Numbered from the stretch's first letter, positions 11,854-22,783 are shown. The stretch: 64,000 nucleotides of DNA from Kalmusia sp. IMI 367209 (GCA_027946365.1 JAPEUQ010000001.1:868001-932000); one strand, 5' to 3'. Program-made: numbers and translations. The notes: generated by a model from the sequence alone, not told the origin.

Positions 11854-13621
11854 ATGAACTCCCTACCAGAGGAATTACTTCTCCAGATTTGCGAAATCGT
11901 CTTGACGCAGTTCTGGCAAGGGAAGTGGGTTTGGAACACGCTGCGTCGCACGAGGAACCTTCACCGCCTATCCCTTGTCTCACGAAGATTCAATCGAATA
12001 GTCACTCCGCTGCTCTACGAACAGATTCGTGGTCCCATGCTCAAGGCTGTCCCTTTCTGGCGCCAAATTTCCGAGACACTCTATCGGAATCCGATGCTTG
12101 CACAACATATTAAAAGTATCTTGGTACCAGAATGTGAGCCTTTGTTCCACAATCCGCCGCCCTCGAATCTACGCTCTGAGTTGCCGGCGGCTCTACTACC
12201 GACCCTCCATTGCTATGGGTCCTTCCCAGAAGTTGTGTATAATCTTCAAAATAGGTCTCAACGAGGTGATAACGTCCTTTTGACGTTCTTAATCCATCAG
12301 GCACCTTCACTAGAAAAGCTTGAGCTGCTTGGTTTCGAAGCCGAGTACCATCATAACATACCTGTGCGGCTCCCTATAGCCGTTGAAGAGATGGGTCTCA
12401 GCATTTACAAAGATCTCGATGCCGGGCTCACTCCACATTGTTATGTATCTCTTCGGATACTGCGGATCGATCTCGACCGCTGGGGATATTTTCCTCCTAG
12501 ATCCATAATCCCGTTCCTATCTCTACCGCAGTTGAAGAGTCTTTCGCTGAGTGCTTGGGGAGCACAGACAAATCGCAGGAAGAAGCGTGGATTCAAGGTT
12601 TTTGGATCGGGAAGGGAATGGCCGGTGAGATCTTCGTCTATCGAGAATCTAAATCTCATGCGTGTAGGCGCTGCTGCTTCTCAGGTAAGTCAGACTGTTG
12701 TATTTGTTCTCGTGAATAGGCGACGGTAAGGGTGTGAGGACCTCCGCGCATAGGTCGGTCTTCCTGCTAAACCCTGACGGCATCCAGATAAAGAGTCTCA
12801 TGCTAGCCTGTATTGCACTCAAAACCTTCGAATGCACAGCTACAAGCATCTCGCATAGTCAACAAAAGACTTGGTACACCGGAATTTACGATGCTCTACT
12901 CTCCCACGCAAGTAGCTTGGAGAGCATCTTCTTAACGGAACCCCAATACTCTGACGAAGAACCACTTCCTGCTACTTTTACACACACCGAGATGCTCTCT
13001 ACTTTGAGGAGCCTTCAGACCGCATATAGCATACTTGTTGGTGCCAGGCGTCCGTCCGACATCGCGGAGTTTTTACCCTCATCCCTAGAGTATCTTGTAC
13101 TCCATTTCGTACAAGGGGATCTGGCGGCCCTTTGGAACCAAATCGATGCAATTATTATACAGGCGGGCGAGGCGATTCACAGCGCATGTCTTAGTGGTAG
13201 CCTTCCATATCTCAAAGGCGTCGAGTTCACCTTGAAGATCGACCAGCGTGAACTATTATTCATGCCTCATTTTGACTTGAAGCATATTATAGTTGCACTT
13301 AAAGCTCACGGAGTCCAATTCGGAGTATCGATGGTCACGGAATACAACACTTGTGAGACTCCCACATGCGATTAGATGACGTGTTGCTAACAACAAGTGC
13401 GTATAGTACAAATTCCTACTGTAGAAGATATGCGAGTCCTGAGTGCTACATTCTCGGGATTTTTGAGATGGTGCAAGGGTCACAAAATTATGAGGGCCTC
13501 GACTTCCGCGATGCCTTGTGTGCCTGCCTATCGGTCTCTTGGTCATTGGTCGTATGGACCTTATGGGAAACCGTGGAAAGTTTGGGATTTTGAGAACGAT
13601 CCTGTCGCAGTAGAAGAGTAG
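11854..13621 (+). CDS. F-box domain protein
   Basis: Starts with LPEELLLQICEIV and continues with LHRLSLVSRRFNRIVTPLLYE, the pattern of a fungal N-terminal F-box (residues about 4-55). The remainder is a leucine-rich scaffold (APSLEKLELLGF, LSLPQLKSLSLSAWG, LMLACIALKTFEC) ending in KPWKVWDFENDPVAVEE. The preferred model is exons 11854-12684, 12788-13352 and 13407-13621, 536 aa. A second acceptor at 12730 is in the same phase and would add 19 residues. By family knowledge the F-box binds Skp1 and recruits substrates to an SCF ubiquitin ligase. The substrate is unknown, and such proteins are expanded and variable in Pezizomycotina. It is convergent with the gene at 13806. Confidence 0.82.
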
Positions 13622-13805
13622 GCCAGTAAGGTGGCATGTTATACGCCGATTTGTTCTCTTGGTAGAAGCAGTTAGAATCGAGTCGAGTCGAGTATCTGAC
13701 GCATAATTACTATCATGAGCGGCTGCATCGTCGGGGCGACAAGCCGTAATTATTCATCCTCTTCGTTCATCATCCCCGGATTTGAATGTTTCACTTTGAA
13801 TTGCT

Positions 13806-14855
13806 TCAGACATTTGTAGGTTGTTGTATAATGTTTTCGGCACGTGTCCCCGCATGAGAAAAGTCTGCCTCCAGCTCTTGCGGCCTTGAGATCGCTGGTA
13901 ACTCCCCGACTTCGGCTTCAGCCCCCTCAATAAGCCACTGCTGTTTTGGAACGTTGGGCGCTTCAAGTTCAGGCTTATTCGACCAACTTTCCTTAGCTTT
14001 ACTCCGCAGTAGTGTCTCTTTCCTTGCTTTTCTCCTTTGCCGCAGTAGCAAAGCCCCAATTAAAGAAGCAATAATAACTACAACAATACCAATAGCAATC
14101 CCCGCTTTTGCTCCTGGTGATAATGCTTTGTTCTTTTTCTTTTCAGCCGGTGCAGTTTCAGGTGCCGATGTGCCACTTGCCAGACTTCCAGTCACAGATG
14201 CGCTCCCAGACACATTTGCAGCGCCATCAATGTGATTTCCACATTCATCCACCTCGCCAGCATTCACACTCTCTCCAATTGATTCTAGCTTCACTGCTTG
14301 TGCGACAATAGCAAGCTCTCCAGATTGACCTTCAGCAGGTGTCAAAATAATGCTCGGCTGAAACCCTTCGATTATGCCAGGAATTGAACCAGCATACACA
14401 TTATCATATTTGTCTTCCTCATTTGTTTGGGAAATCAGCACCCCGGTAGCCCCACTGTACCCAGTACAAGACGGAGGGCGAATGTTCATTGTGACATTTA
14501 CACGGCCACGTGTGGTGCAGGTATCATCTTGTACGCAGCCCGGCGTGTTCAATTTTATAGTGAAATTTCCGCGGTTATTGAAGCGCAGTGGGAAGACAGC
14601 TGAAGGTCTATCACTTTCATTGAGAGTCGAAGCATCTGAGATAGTTGCTAGTAGCAATGTTGTGTTCCTCCCTTCCCAGTTGTAAGGTATAGAAGACCAG
14701 TCACCGGAATCAATGATGGCGGTCGAAAAGAGTGTCAGCGCTGCGCTGGTGCGAAGAGCACGGCTTCTGTAATGTATGAGCACTGTTACAATGATTATTG
14801 GGAGAAATAAGCCCACAAAAAAAAACCTGGACCCGCGAAATCCTTCCACGACCAC
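13806..14855 (-). CDS. Predicted single-pass membrane protein, unknown function
   Basis: An uninterrupted 349-aa frame. A hydrophobic N-terminal segment (FFFVGLFLPIIIVTVLI, about residues 11-27) could be a signal anchor. It is followed by an ectodomain of about 200 residues with N-glycosylation sequons (NTT, NES, NFT, NVT), several cysteines and a Ser/Thr-rich stalk. Then come a basic stretch, a strong transmembrane helix (AGIAIGIVVVIIASLIGALLL, about 251-271, flanked by KAG and RQRRKARK) and a roughly 75-residue cytosolic tail. The layout resembles fungal cell-wall-sensor-like proteins, but I see no WSC cysteine pattern. I do not recognise the family. An alternative splice removing the N-terminal hydrophobic stretch is conceivable. 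Confidence 0.65.
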   Translation of the reverse strand: MVVEGFRGSRFFFVGLFLPIIIVTVLIHYRSRALRTSAALTLFSTAIIDSGDWSSIPYNWEGRNTTLLLATISDASTLNESDRPSAVFPLRFNNRGNFTIKLNTPGCVQDDTCTTRGRVNVTMNIRPPSCTGYSGATGVLISQTNEEDKYDNVYAGSIPGIIEGFQPSIILTPAEGQSGELAIVAQAVKLESIGESVNAGEVDECGNHIDGAANVSGSASVTGSLASGTSAPETAPAEKKKNKALSPGAKAGIAIGIVVVIIASLIGALLLRQRRKARKETLLRSKAKESWSNKPELEAPNVPKQQWLIEGAEAEVGELPAISRPQELEADFSHAGTRAENIIQQPTNV

Positions 14856-15727
14856 ATTCTTAAGGTGAAGGGCTTGCTTGTATCTAGTCCTGTAACGTCG
14901 CGTGGCACGTCACGCTGGGTCTTCAATATTACTTTTTAGACCCAGTCAAAAGAATCTATGAACGGAAAATGAAATCGTTCAATAGGCGTATATATTGCCT
15001 GATATACGGGAATGATGTCTATGTTGAAGGTACCGACGATTGCAAGCTGTTTGACGTCTACTAGGCAGTGCAGTTTCAAGATTCGCACGAGAAATCTGGA
15101 TTAGGACTTAGTATCGGGATTCGGAACATAAGATGTGTAGACTTTCCAAAAAACAATTAGTGAAATGCAGCTCAGCCCCTGGCCCCCAGCCCCCACTTTG
15201 TCCAAGTACCACGTAATTCGAGACTTTAGTCAACAGACATGTGAGTATGACTGACTAGCCAAAGACTCGTCAAATACGACATACTTCGCAATTGATAATC
15301 CGAAGATGATTCATTGTTTTAACTTGGATGTCCTAGAAGTCTCTAGAGGTCTCGCTGCAGTATGCAATATTAAATCTTATTGACCACCAGGAGTTTCGAC
15401 GATAAGAGGTCTTCGAGTAGTATGTTGCAAAGAAATACAACTACTAAAATTCGTTTGGAAACATTCATGACCAAACTGATAATAAATGATGGACGTTATT
15501 CGAGTTGGCAGGTTTTCTAGATTGTGCTGAACAATCTTTTCAATATGGGAAAACGACAGTCCACAAGCAGGATTCGTTGTGGTCCTGCATTAGCGCATGT
15601 TGAAGTTACGCTCCGGCCAATAGAGTGAAAGCCATCTGACACGCTTAACCTGTTGCAACACACCGATAATCGAGTACCCATTATCAAGTGCTGCTCCTAA
15701 CATCATCATCGCGTTTTCACCCACGCG
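14856..15727. other. Intergenic region, no gene seen
   Basis: About 870 bp upstream of two outward-facing genes (membrane protein and short Zn2Cys6 regulator). Moderately AT-rich, with no coding or RNA feature that I can support. Confidence 0.5.
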
Positions 15728-16499
15728 ATGAATCCTCGGAATACAATCACAACGGTCAGTACTAAGGCCCGCCACGGAGCCAGGGGCGCCCGGAAGGTAA
15801 AAACTGGGTGTGCAACGTGCAAGTACGTGCATAATACGCTCATCCCTTGCGGTGTTGCTTACGATGCCCAGGACAAGGCACAAAAAATGCGATGAAAAAA
15901 GGCCAGCATGTTCTCCATGCATGAGCGCTGGTTGGAGGTGCGACTTCCTCCAGCTGTTGCAACCCTCGGACTCGGATTCGCCTTCGCCTTCACCTTCGCC
16001 TACACCTTCTTCCCTGCAGCTTGATAATGCAGATACAGTACATTTCGACTATTTTCGGCTTGTCTGTGCGCCCGAGTTCTCACTTTTCTTCAATATACCT
16101 GCATGGAGCGATGTAGTCTTGCAAGCAGCATGTACAGAGCGATTATTTCGCCACATGGCCCTCGCGATCAGTGCCCTGAGTCGAAGTCGGTATCTCGGAT
16201 GGACCCACCAGCAGTCTCCAGCCGATACGTATGCTTTATGGCAGTACAACTTGGCAATCAGAGAGCTAAGTCGCCTCGACAACTCGGCCCAAAGCGCGAT
16301 ACGCATCGTTTTGGCCAGCGTAATCTTCGTTACTCTCGAGTTTCTCCTGGAGAACTACGATAGGGTACAGATTCACTTGGACAGCGCAATTTCCATTCTG
16401 AATGGGGTTCGTTCACAATGCCAATCGGAGGCCAGGTTTCTTTCAGAGGCTATTTCCTGTATTTACGAAACGACTTTTTCATTGGCTGCATATCACTGA
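15728..16499 (+). CDS. Short Zn2Cys6 transcription factor, probably C-terminally truncated
   Basis: Exons 15728-15822 and 15872-16499 encode 240 aa. Splicing completes a perfect binuclear cluster across the intron: Cys at about 28, 31, 38, 45, 48 and 55 (C-x2-C-x6-C-x6-C-x2-C-x6-C). The linker is Ser-Pro-rich (SPSPSPTPSS). Then comes the start of a fungal regulatory domain (FDYFRLVCAPEFSLFF, CTERLFRHMALAISALSRS, DSAISILNGV). The frame stops at 16497-16499 after ETTFSLAAYH, whereas relatives usually run to 400 aa or more. Downstream sequence up to the epoxide hydrolase ATG (16761) does not restore an obvious domain. It may be a naturally short regulator or a decaying one; it sits about 260 bp before the epoxide hydrolase and in the same orientation. 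Confidence 0.72.
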
Positions 16500-16760
16500 T
16501 GGAGGATCCTTGTCAGATCCAATGCGTCGGGAGCAGTCGGGAGAACTTAGAGACCCCGCTTTCATTGGCTGGTGCGTAACTCACCTGCATCGCATACTCA
16601 GAAGCATAACAGTCTTACCAGCGCTAACATCCTCGTTCAAGTCACGACTATCTCTGATGCTAGGGTATATATAGCTTTGGAGTTTCTCACTATTTTCTTG
16701 CTGGACCCATCTTTTTACTGCTTGTTATCGAACAATCTAAATACTTCAGTTGCGATCATC

Positions 16761-18152
16761 ATGTCCGCTATTACACCTTTCAGCATCGCCATTTCAGACA
16801 ACAAAATAGAACTATTGAAGGAGAAACTTTCTTTAACAGCGATTCCTGACGAGCAAGCGAATGGAATAGACTCTTGGGCTCGCGGCGTGCCACTGGGAGA
16901 CATAAAACGGCTGACTCACCACTGGGCCGAAGGCTACGATTGGCGGGCTGCAGAGGTCGAGCTAAACAAGCTCCCGCAATTCATTACAGAGATTGAAGTG
17001 GAAACTTTTGGCAAGTACGGAATCCACTTCGTTCATCAAAAAAGCAATGTCGAACACGCCATCCCACTTCTCTTCATCCATGGCTGGCCGGGCGGTTTCT
17101 TCGAGGTCTCTAAATTGTTGCCCTACCTGAAAGGTGACGATGAGCATCCCGCGTTCCACGTCGTCGCACCTAGTCTAGTCGATTTCGGCTTTTCATCAGC
17201 GAGCAAAAAGGTGTGTACCATCCCAGAATCCTGAGTGCTTTTCGACGGCTGAACCTAGCCATACAGGAAGGATTTACCATCGATCAACATGCTGAGGTAT
17301 GCCACAAGCTCATGTTGTCTCTGGGATACAATGAATATGGTAAGGAAGCGACGCCTAGTATTCAATGTTCCACGTAACTGACCGCGCTCCAGTGGTTCAA
17401 GGTGGAGACGTCGGCAGCCTCACAGCGCGGTTCATCGCACTCAGATATAGCCGTACACACTGTAAGGCAATCCACACAAATAGCGCCTTACCAGCGGAGC
17501 CTACCGAGTCCGAGCATCCACAGCTTCATGCAAAACTTCGAGACACTTCCCTCAGCGCCGCCGAGCTCAAAGGTCTCACCCGCAGCGCTGAGTTCTGGGC
17601 AAACGGATTCGGTTACTACCAGCTCGCATCAACGAGGCCAATGACGGTCGGGTACGCTCTAGCGGATAGTCCTGTCGCGCTGCTGGCATGGATTTATGAG
17701 AAGCTACACGATTGGACAGACCCACAGCATAAGTGGACGGACGACGAGATATGTACGTGGGTAAGTATATACTGGTGAGTAAATCCACAGCACTTCGTTC
17801 GTAGGTTTGCGCTTATCATAATAAATGTAGGTTCTCAACCCCTGGCCCCGCCGCCTCTAGTCTTCCTTTTTACGAGTTCGAACATCGGAAGCCCAAGACC
17901 GCATTTGCTATATCTCAGGGATATATTGATGTCCCCCTGGGTATAGCTCGCTTCGCAAACGACTCAGTTCTCCTGCCCCGCCTCTGGAATCAGACCCTTG
18001 GGCCTGTCATATACGAAATCGAGTACGAAGTAGGAGGTCACTTTGCGGCCTGGGAGCGTCCAGATGCAATCGCGAACGATTTGAGAGTAATGTTCGGTAA
18101 AGGTGGAGCAGCTTATGCGTGTGTGACTGGGAAAAGTGGATATGAAGAATGA
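16761..18152 (+). CDS. Epoxide hydrolase (alpha/beta hydrolase with EHN N-terminal domain)
   Basis: Exons 16761-17210, 17267-17339, 17393-17774 and 17831-18152 give 408 aa, normal for the microsomal/juvenile-hormone type. The N-terminal EHN region includes LTHHWAEGYDWRAAEVELN. The oxyanion motif is HGWPGG (107-112). The nucleophile elbow is GGDVGS with Asp at about 180, where the family usually has GGDWGS. The lid/tyrosine region includes FAISQGYIDVPLG, and the catalytic His is in GGHFAAWERPD. By family knowledge it opens epoxides to diols through an aspartyl ester. A stronger-looking GTAAGT at 17761 precedes the used donor at 17775, but its use would shift the frame and truncate the protein. 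Pairing with the short Zn2Cys6 gene suggests a small detoxification or secondary-metabolism unit (inference). Confidence 0.88.
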
Positions 18153-18802
18153 TTTCCTTGTACTGATGCCTCATTAAAGTTCAGACGTCGCGGCATCAAG
18201 TTGGGATTCGGTCAATGTTAGCTGAAATGACATAGTCACGAACACTTCTTGATTGATTTCATCACCACGGCTATCAGATCAAGGTGATAGATTCTTCCTA
18301 GTATATAAGTGCTTCGCCCGTATAGATAGTCTGCTTCAACTCAACCTAGAGCGCATTTTACGATATAGAGTTCCGGCTCCTTCCACCCGATATTTAGGAG
18401 AGTAATCTCAAGATCAACATCGTTGAATGCCTATGCATTTTCGCTCCAATCGTATAACTGTAGCCCTTGATAACCTTGAAGAGACCAAATTCTGTAGAGG
18501 AGCTACACCAAAAAAAAAAGGCTCAAGACTTACTTGTATGTATGTATCCTTGTATGAACGCGGACTATCCTTTATCAATGTATGGTTTAGAGAATTAGGC
18601 ACTGTAAAATCGTCTGACCCACTACCGTACTAGCTAACACAGCTACTACCACCCATCTTGTATATGACTCAAAAAGCAGACAATCAATATGATGTAGCGC
18701 TTGTGTTGCTATCATTAGCGCCACACCCTTTTCTACCCCCTTTCTTACATTTCATAGGCCCTAAGAGCTCTAAAGACAGCTCCGGGATCACGGCAAGTGT
18801 GC
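18153..18802. other. Intergenic region, no gene seen
   Basis: About 650 bp between the epoxide hydrolase and the tRNA terminator. It contains a nine-A run near 18511 and short frames only. Confidence 0.5.
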
Positions 18803-18807
18803 AAAAA
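18803..18807 (-). terminator. RNA polymerase III terminator of tRNA-Lys
   Basis: Five consecutive T residues on the minus strand, three bases after the tRNA 3' end, as expected for Pol III termination. Confidence 0.75.
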
Positions 18808-18810
18808 GGA

Positions 18811-18911
18811 AGCCCGACGTGGGGGTCGAACCCACAACCTTGAGATTGAATAATCGCGTTGTTCAGAACGTGAGTAAGAGTCTCACGCTCTACCGATTGA
18901 GCTAGCCGGGC
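18811..18911 (-). tRNA. tRNA-Lys (anticodon CTT) with intron
   Basis: On the minus strand the acceptor stem GCCCGGC pairs with GTCGGGC. The D-arm is GCTC...GAGC, the anticodon stem is TGAGA/TCTCA with loop CTCTTAA, and the T-arm is GTGGG-TTCGACC-CCCAC. The anticodon CTT reads AAG codons. A 28-nt intron sits at the canonical place one base 3' of the anticodon (after CTCTTA). The mature length is 73 nt including the discriminator U, and the CCA is not encoded. A T5 tract follows the 3' end. Confidence 0.93.
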
Positions 18912-19564
18912 GTTTTCGATGATCGATGGAAAATGCTTGCTGTACAAATAATATATTTGTTTTAAAAATGTGTCGGAATAGTTAAGAAAGCAAAATCGAT
19001 ATATATTGAATGTAAATTTTCAATTGTGGGGTGGTACCAAAGACGAATGTAGCTTAGTACATCGATGACGTTTAACCGGCCTAACGGCGAACCAGTGGGG
19101 CAAAAATGTCTAAGAGATGGCTTCAAGAATTCAAACACGATCAGTAATGGTAGTCGGTTTTGATCTTGCACTTGGAAGTATATACTAGCTTCTAAGTGCC
19201 GGAAAAGGCTTTTAGCAGTGAGTGTCAATATTTTTACCATCCTATCTGTATTTTATTAGTTGTACACTAATCTTACGCGTGGAACAGCATCCATGTTTGC
19301 TATCTGAATACATTCGTACCCACTATGGCTTTATTAGATCATGCTACAAATATGTCTGCACATTCGTCACGGTGGAGTATTTGTCCATGGGCCCATCTTC
19401 ATAATTGGACAGAAATAGCCCCACATAGTGATTGCCTACGGTCGCTCTTCTCCACCAGTGCGCTATCCGATACAGGAGTCACTCACTTCAGTTCTTTGAC
19501 TGCAATCAACATCACAATCCGCGTCTCGTTCAAATTTAAAGGATTCACAAAGTATATACACACC
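18912..19564. other. Intergenic region, no gene seen
   Basis: About 650 bp between the tRNA 5' side and the NTF2-like gene. An in-frame extension of that gene upstream of 19565 exists but looks like 5' leader, not protein. Confidence 0.5.
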
Positions 19565-20107
19565 ATGGCATCGTACACATCGGATTACCCCGCGATCCCC
19601 TTTGACCCCGCATTCAAGAAATTCTTTGAAGACTTCTATGCGATTTCCGACAATCCCGACGCACACGACGCTTATGTGCAATCCTTCACTAAAGATGCAG
19701 CGCTCATAATGGCATCTAAAAAGGCGCAAGGCTCGGAAGGTATCATCCTGTTGTTCTTTGGTCTTCGTTCCTACCAATCTTTTGAATGTCTAGCTCACAC
19801 GCTTACCAGAAATTCTCGCCCTTCGGAAAGGCCTCTGGGAGAAAGTTTCCAGTCGCGTGCATGCTCCTCTAAAGATATTTCCGTATGGGCCGAACTCCAA
19901 TGAGGTGATGCTACATGGGACGGTTAAGTATGACCTGAAAGTTGGTGGAGAGTCAAGCGTAGACTGGGCGGCGCATGCGCGATTAGTCAAGGATGGCGAG
20001 CATGTCAAGATGGAGTTCTATCAGGTATACCTGGTGAGTGGTAAGAAAGAAAGCTTGTTAGATGGTGTACTGATAAGTATTAGGACACTGGTGCTCAGAA
20101 CAAGTGA
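19565..20107 (+). CDS. Small SnoaL/NTF2-like fold protein
   Basis: Exons 19565-19739, 19810-20033 and a 24-nt last exon, 20084-20107, encode 140 aa. Visible features are FKKFFEDFYAISDNPDAHDAY, FTKDAALIMASKKAQG, ILALRKGLWEKVSSRVH, the FPYGPNSNEVMLHGTVKYDLK strand region and WAAHARLVKDGEHVKMEFYQVYL. This matches the cone-shaped alpha+beta barrel of SnoaL/NTF2-like proteins common in fungi. Members range from polyketide cyclases and dehydratases to proteins without known activity, so no reaction is assigned. Phase analysis supports all three exons. Confidence 0.8.
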
Positions 20108-20797
20108 GGAGTAAGGATAGAGAAAAAGGCTAGCTTATAGGATGAAAAGCGTACTCTTATCACAAACGCCATCATTATAATGAGTCGTATCTGCAATGGT
20201 CATGGATGTAAATGTGCACCCGCATCAGCGTGATCACTACAATCCTCACAACTTAAGCAAACTTCGGGCACGGACTTCTAAACATGTTAGAACTACAATG
20301 TACGACTCCAAAATGAAAAAGACCCAAATTTCTGGAAAGATAAAAGGAATGATACTCGGCCGCTGAAGTTTTCTGGTAATCAACAGAAGAATAAATGGAT
20401 TCTGAATGTCGTCTCACTTACACCGAAACTAACTTTTGGAATATAGAGTCGCATTACTGTTCAAGATTATGTCGCGACTACCTTGAATTGTTAAATCACA
20501 TCAGGTGTAGAATGATAATATTTACTGAACCTCGCTGCCACTTTATCCTAATTGGTAGATGACGTCGTGTTGAACTACCTTTGCGGGGTCGAACCATACA
20601 AATATGCAAATTGCACATCACTCCAACATTTTCCTAATTCCCCTGTGCACCTCGAACTCCAATTTTCAATTTTTCTCCTGGTGTTCCCACCTTCAATTTA
20701 GGTCAGGCAACTCCTACAAACCTACCAAAATTAGCGCTGACCTCGCAGCGTCTCCGCAGGAACCTCGCGCCGGCTCGCCGATCGTGCCTGTTTTTGG
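20108..20797. other. Intergenic region before the Tc1 element
   Basis: About 690 bp. Because the element sits immediately before the secreted-protein start, this stretch probably includes the ancestral promoter of that gene (inference). No gene seen. Confidence 0.5.
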
Positions 20798-20799
20798 TA

Positions 20800-20889
20800 C
20801 AGTGGGGTGACACGAAAAAAGAGTAATACTTTTTTTAATCTTTTTTAAAAGACTATAACTCACTCATTATATAAGCTATAAATATAAAA
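20800..20889 (+). repeat. Left terminal inverted repeat of the Tc1 element
   Basis: The first 39 bp are identical to the reverse complement of the right end. Similarity then continues with scattered mismatches to about 90 bp, including a C/T difference at the fortieth position. Starts directly after the TA target site. Confidence 0.9.
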
Positions 20890-21181
20890 TTTAGTTCTAT
20901 TTATAGAGAAAGTATAAAAGATTACTTATAGGGTCTAAATATTACTTAGTAAGTAAGGGAGAAAAGTACTAGTATAGTATTTATAGAGAATAAAAAGTAA
21001 AACTTTAAGGATCTATAACTTTTTATTAATGTATTAAAATTTTTATTTTGATATATACTATAGAGTACCTAGAGCTCTATTTATATATTAAATTTTATTA
21101 TAGGTTATTTCACTAAATTATTATTTAAAAAGAAAATTAAAATTTTTAGTTTTTTAAAATTAAATAATAATAAATATATTA

Positions 21182-22427
21182 TTAATATTTTATATACCAT
21201 CCCTCAGCTTCTTTACAAGCCTCCCATCGCTTAGGTATAGATAATATACAATTATCTATACTTTTTGAGGAATTAAATCCCATTCTTCTTTTATAGCCTC
21301 TATAAATGCTTCTATAGCTTTAGGACTATTTCCTTCTCCTAGAGAGGCCCTAGGTCTTTTATTTAAACCATTTTTAAGTAAGCTCCATATATTTTCAATA
21401 GGAGCTAAATCAGGACTATAGGGTGGGTGAGGAAAAGCTTAATTTTATTCCTTTTAAACCAAGCTAAAATAGGTCTAGCTTTATGAATTCTAGAGTTATC
21501 TTGTTGAAAACTCCATCCTATATAGATATTAGTATATATAATAATATTATAAAATAAAAATATAAAATAATTAAATATATATATATAATTTTTAAAAAAA
21601 TAGAAAAATTTTAATAAGTAACTTACCTCTTTTAATTTGAGGTTTAACTATAGGAATTAAGACTTTTCTCATATAGGCCTTATTCTCAAAGTTAGAAGGA
21701 ATATTAGGACTTTTAGTAATCACTAATTTAGACCTTCCTCCTATCCAAATGGCTCCCCAAACTTGAATAGAAATATCTCGACCTATAAATAAATTAGTAT
21801 TATAGATTTTTAAAAACTAAAATACTAGAAAAAAAAGTAGAGCTTTTTCTTAATATTATAGAAATTTAAAAATTTAAAAAACTTACTTCTATTAAAAGGA
21901 TTAACTAAATCCTTTCCAGCCTTATTATATCCCTTTTTCTAGAATATTTATTTCTAGCTCCATGTCCTCTTTGTATAGCTGACTCATCTGAAAATATAAC
22001 CTTATTAAGGTTTAATCTTTTAACTTTTAACATGTCCTTAACGTATTCTAGTCTTTTTAAGGCCCTTTTTTTATTTAAAAATGGTTTTTTCTTACTAACG
22101 TTTATATTATATCCTTCTTCTTTAATAATCCTTTGTAAAGTTCTCTTAGAAATCTTAAGACTATTTTCTATTAATAGTCTTTTATTAATCTTCTTAGGAC
22201 TTCTAGTTAAGTCTCTATTAATAGCTCTTTTCTCTCTAGGAGTCGTCTTTGTAATCCTTCCATTACTAACTCTTTTAATAGGAGAATTTAATTCTTTTTT
22301 TAATACGTTGTATAGTATTATAAATACTCTTAGGACTTTTTTAAAGTAGTAGAAATAGTAGAAATAGGAGTTTTAGCTTCTAGAAAAGCTTAACCCTAGA
22401 CTCAAAATCTGAAAATTCTTGAGCCAT
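21182..22427 (-). pseudogene. Tc1-type transposase (DD34E), disrupted
   Basis: Read on the minus strand from an ATG at 22427. A helix-turn-helix region (RSPKKINKRLLIENSLKISK) is followed by the first catalytic Asp in FSDESAIQRGHGARN. The second Asp is in FQQDNSRIHKARP and the final Glu in PPYSPDLAPIENIW. With the frameshift allowed for, 34 residues lie between second Asp and Glu, the Tc1 spacing. Two AT-rich candidate introns interrupt it (after AATAGAA, and after AAAAGAG near 21625). Defects include an early TAG shortly after the start (FESRVKLF then stop), a one-base frameshift near 21437 just before the PPYSP motif, and stops near the C-terminus. The catalytic triad is recognisable but the gene is not intact as read. 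Confidence 0.85.
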
Positions 22428-22783
22428 TTTAAGGATTTAGGGAAAAGGAATTTCAATCTGAGAAGATCTTCTTATATAGAAATTTAAGCTAAAATCTTAC
22501 ATAAGCAGGGCTTATATAAGCAGGTACCTAAATTTTAAAATTAAAAAAAAGAAAATTTAGAGAGAAGATGGTCCGAAAATCTATATAGAAATTAAGCGCT
22601 AAGCCTATTATGGTTAGTAAAAATTTTAGCTTTTTTAAACATTCAAAAAAGTTATAGAGCTCTAAAAAAGAGGTATTAAAAAGTATTTAGTTTAAGTTAA
22701 AAAAGATATATTACTATGCTAACTAAGCTTCTACCTTTAATATAAAAAGATTTTCTATAATTTTCTCTTTAATATAATATACT

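Noticed and set aside
20560..20610. tRNA-like B-box (GGTTCGACC on the minus strand)
   Set aside because: No A-box, no pairing acceptor stem and no anticodon arm could be built around it.
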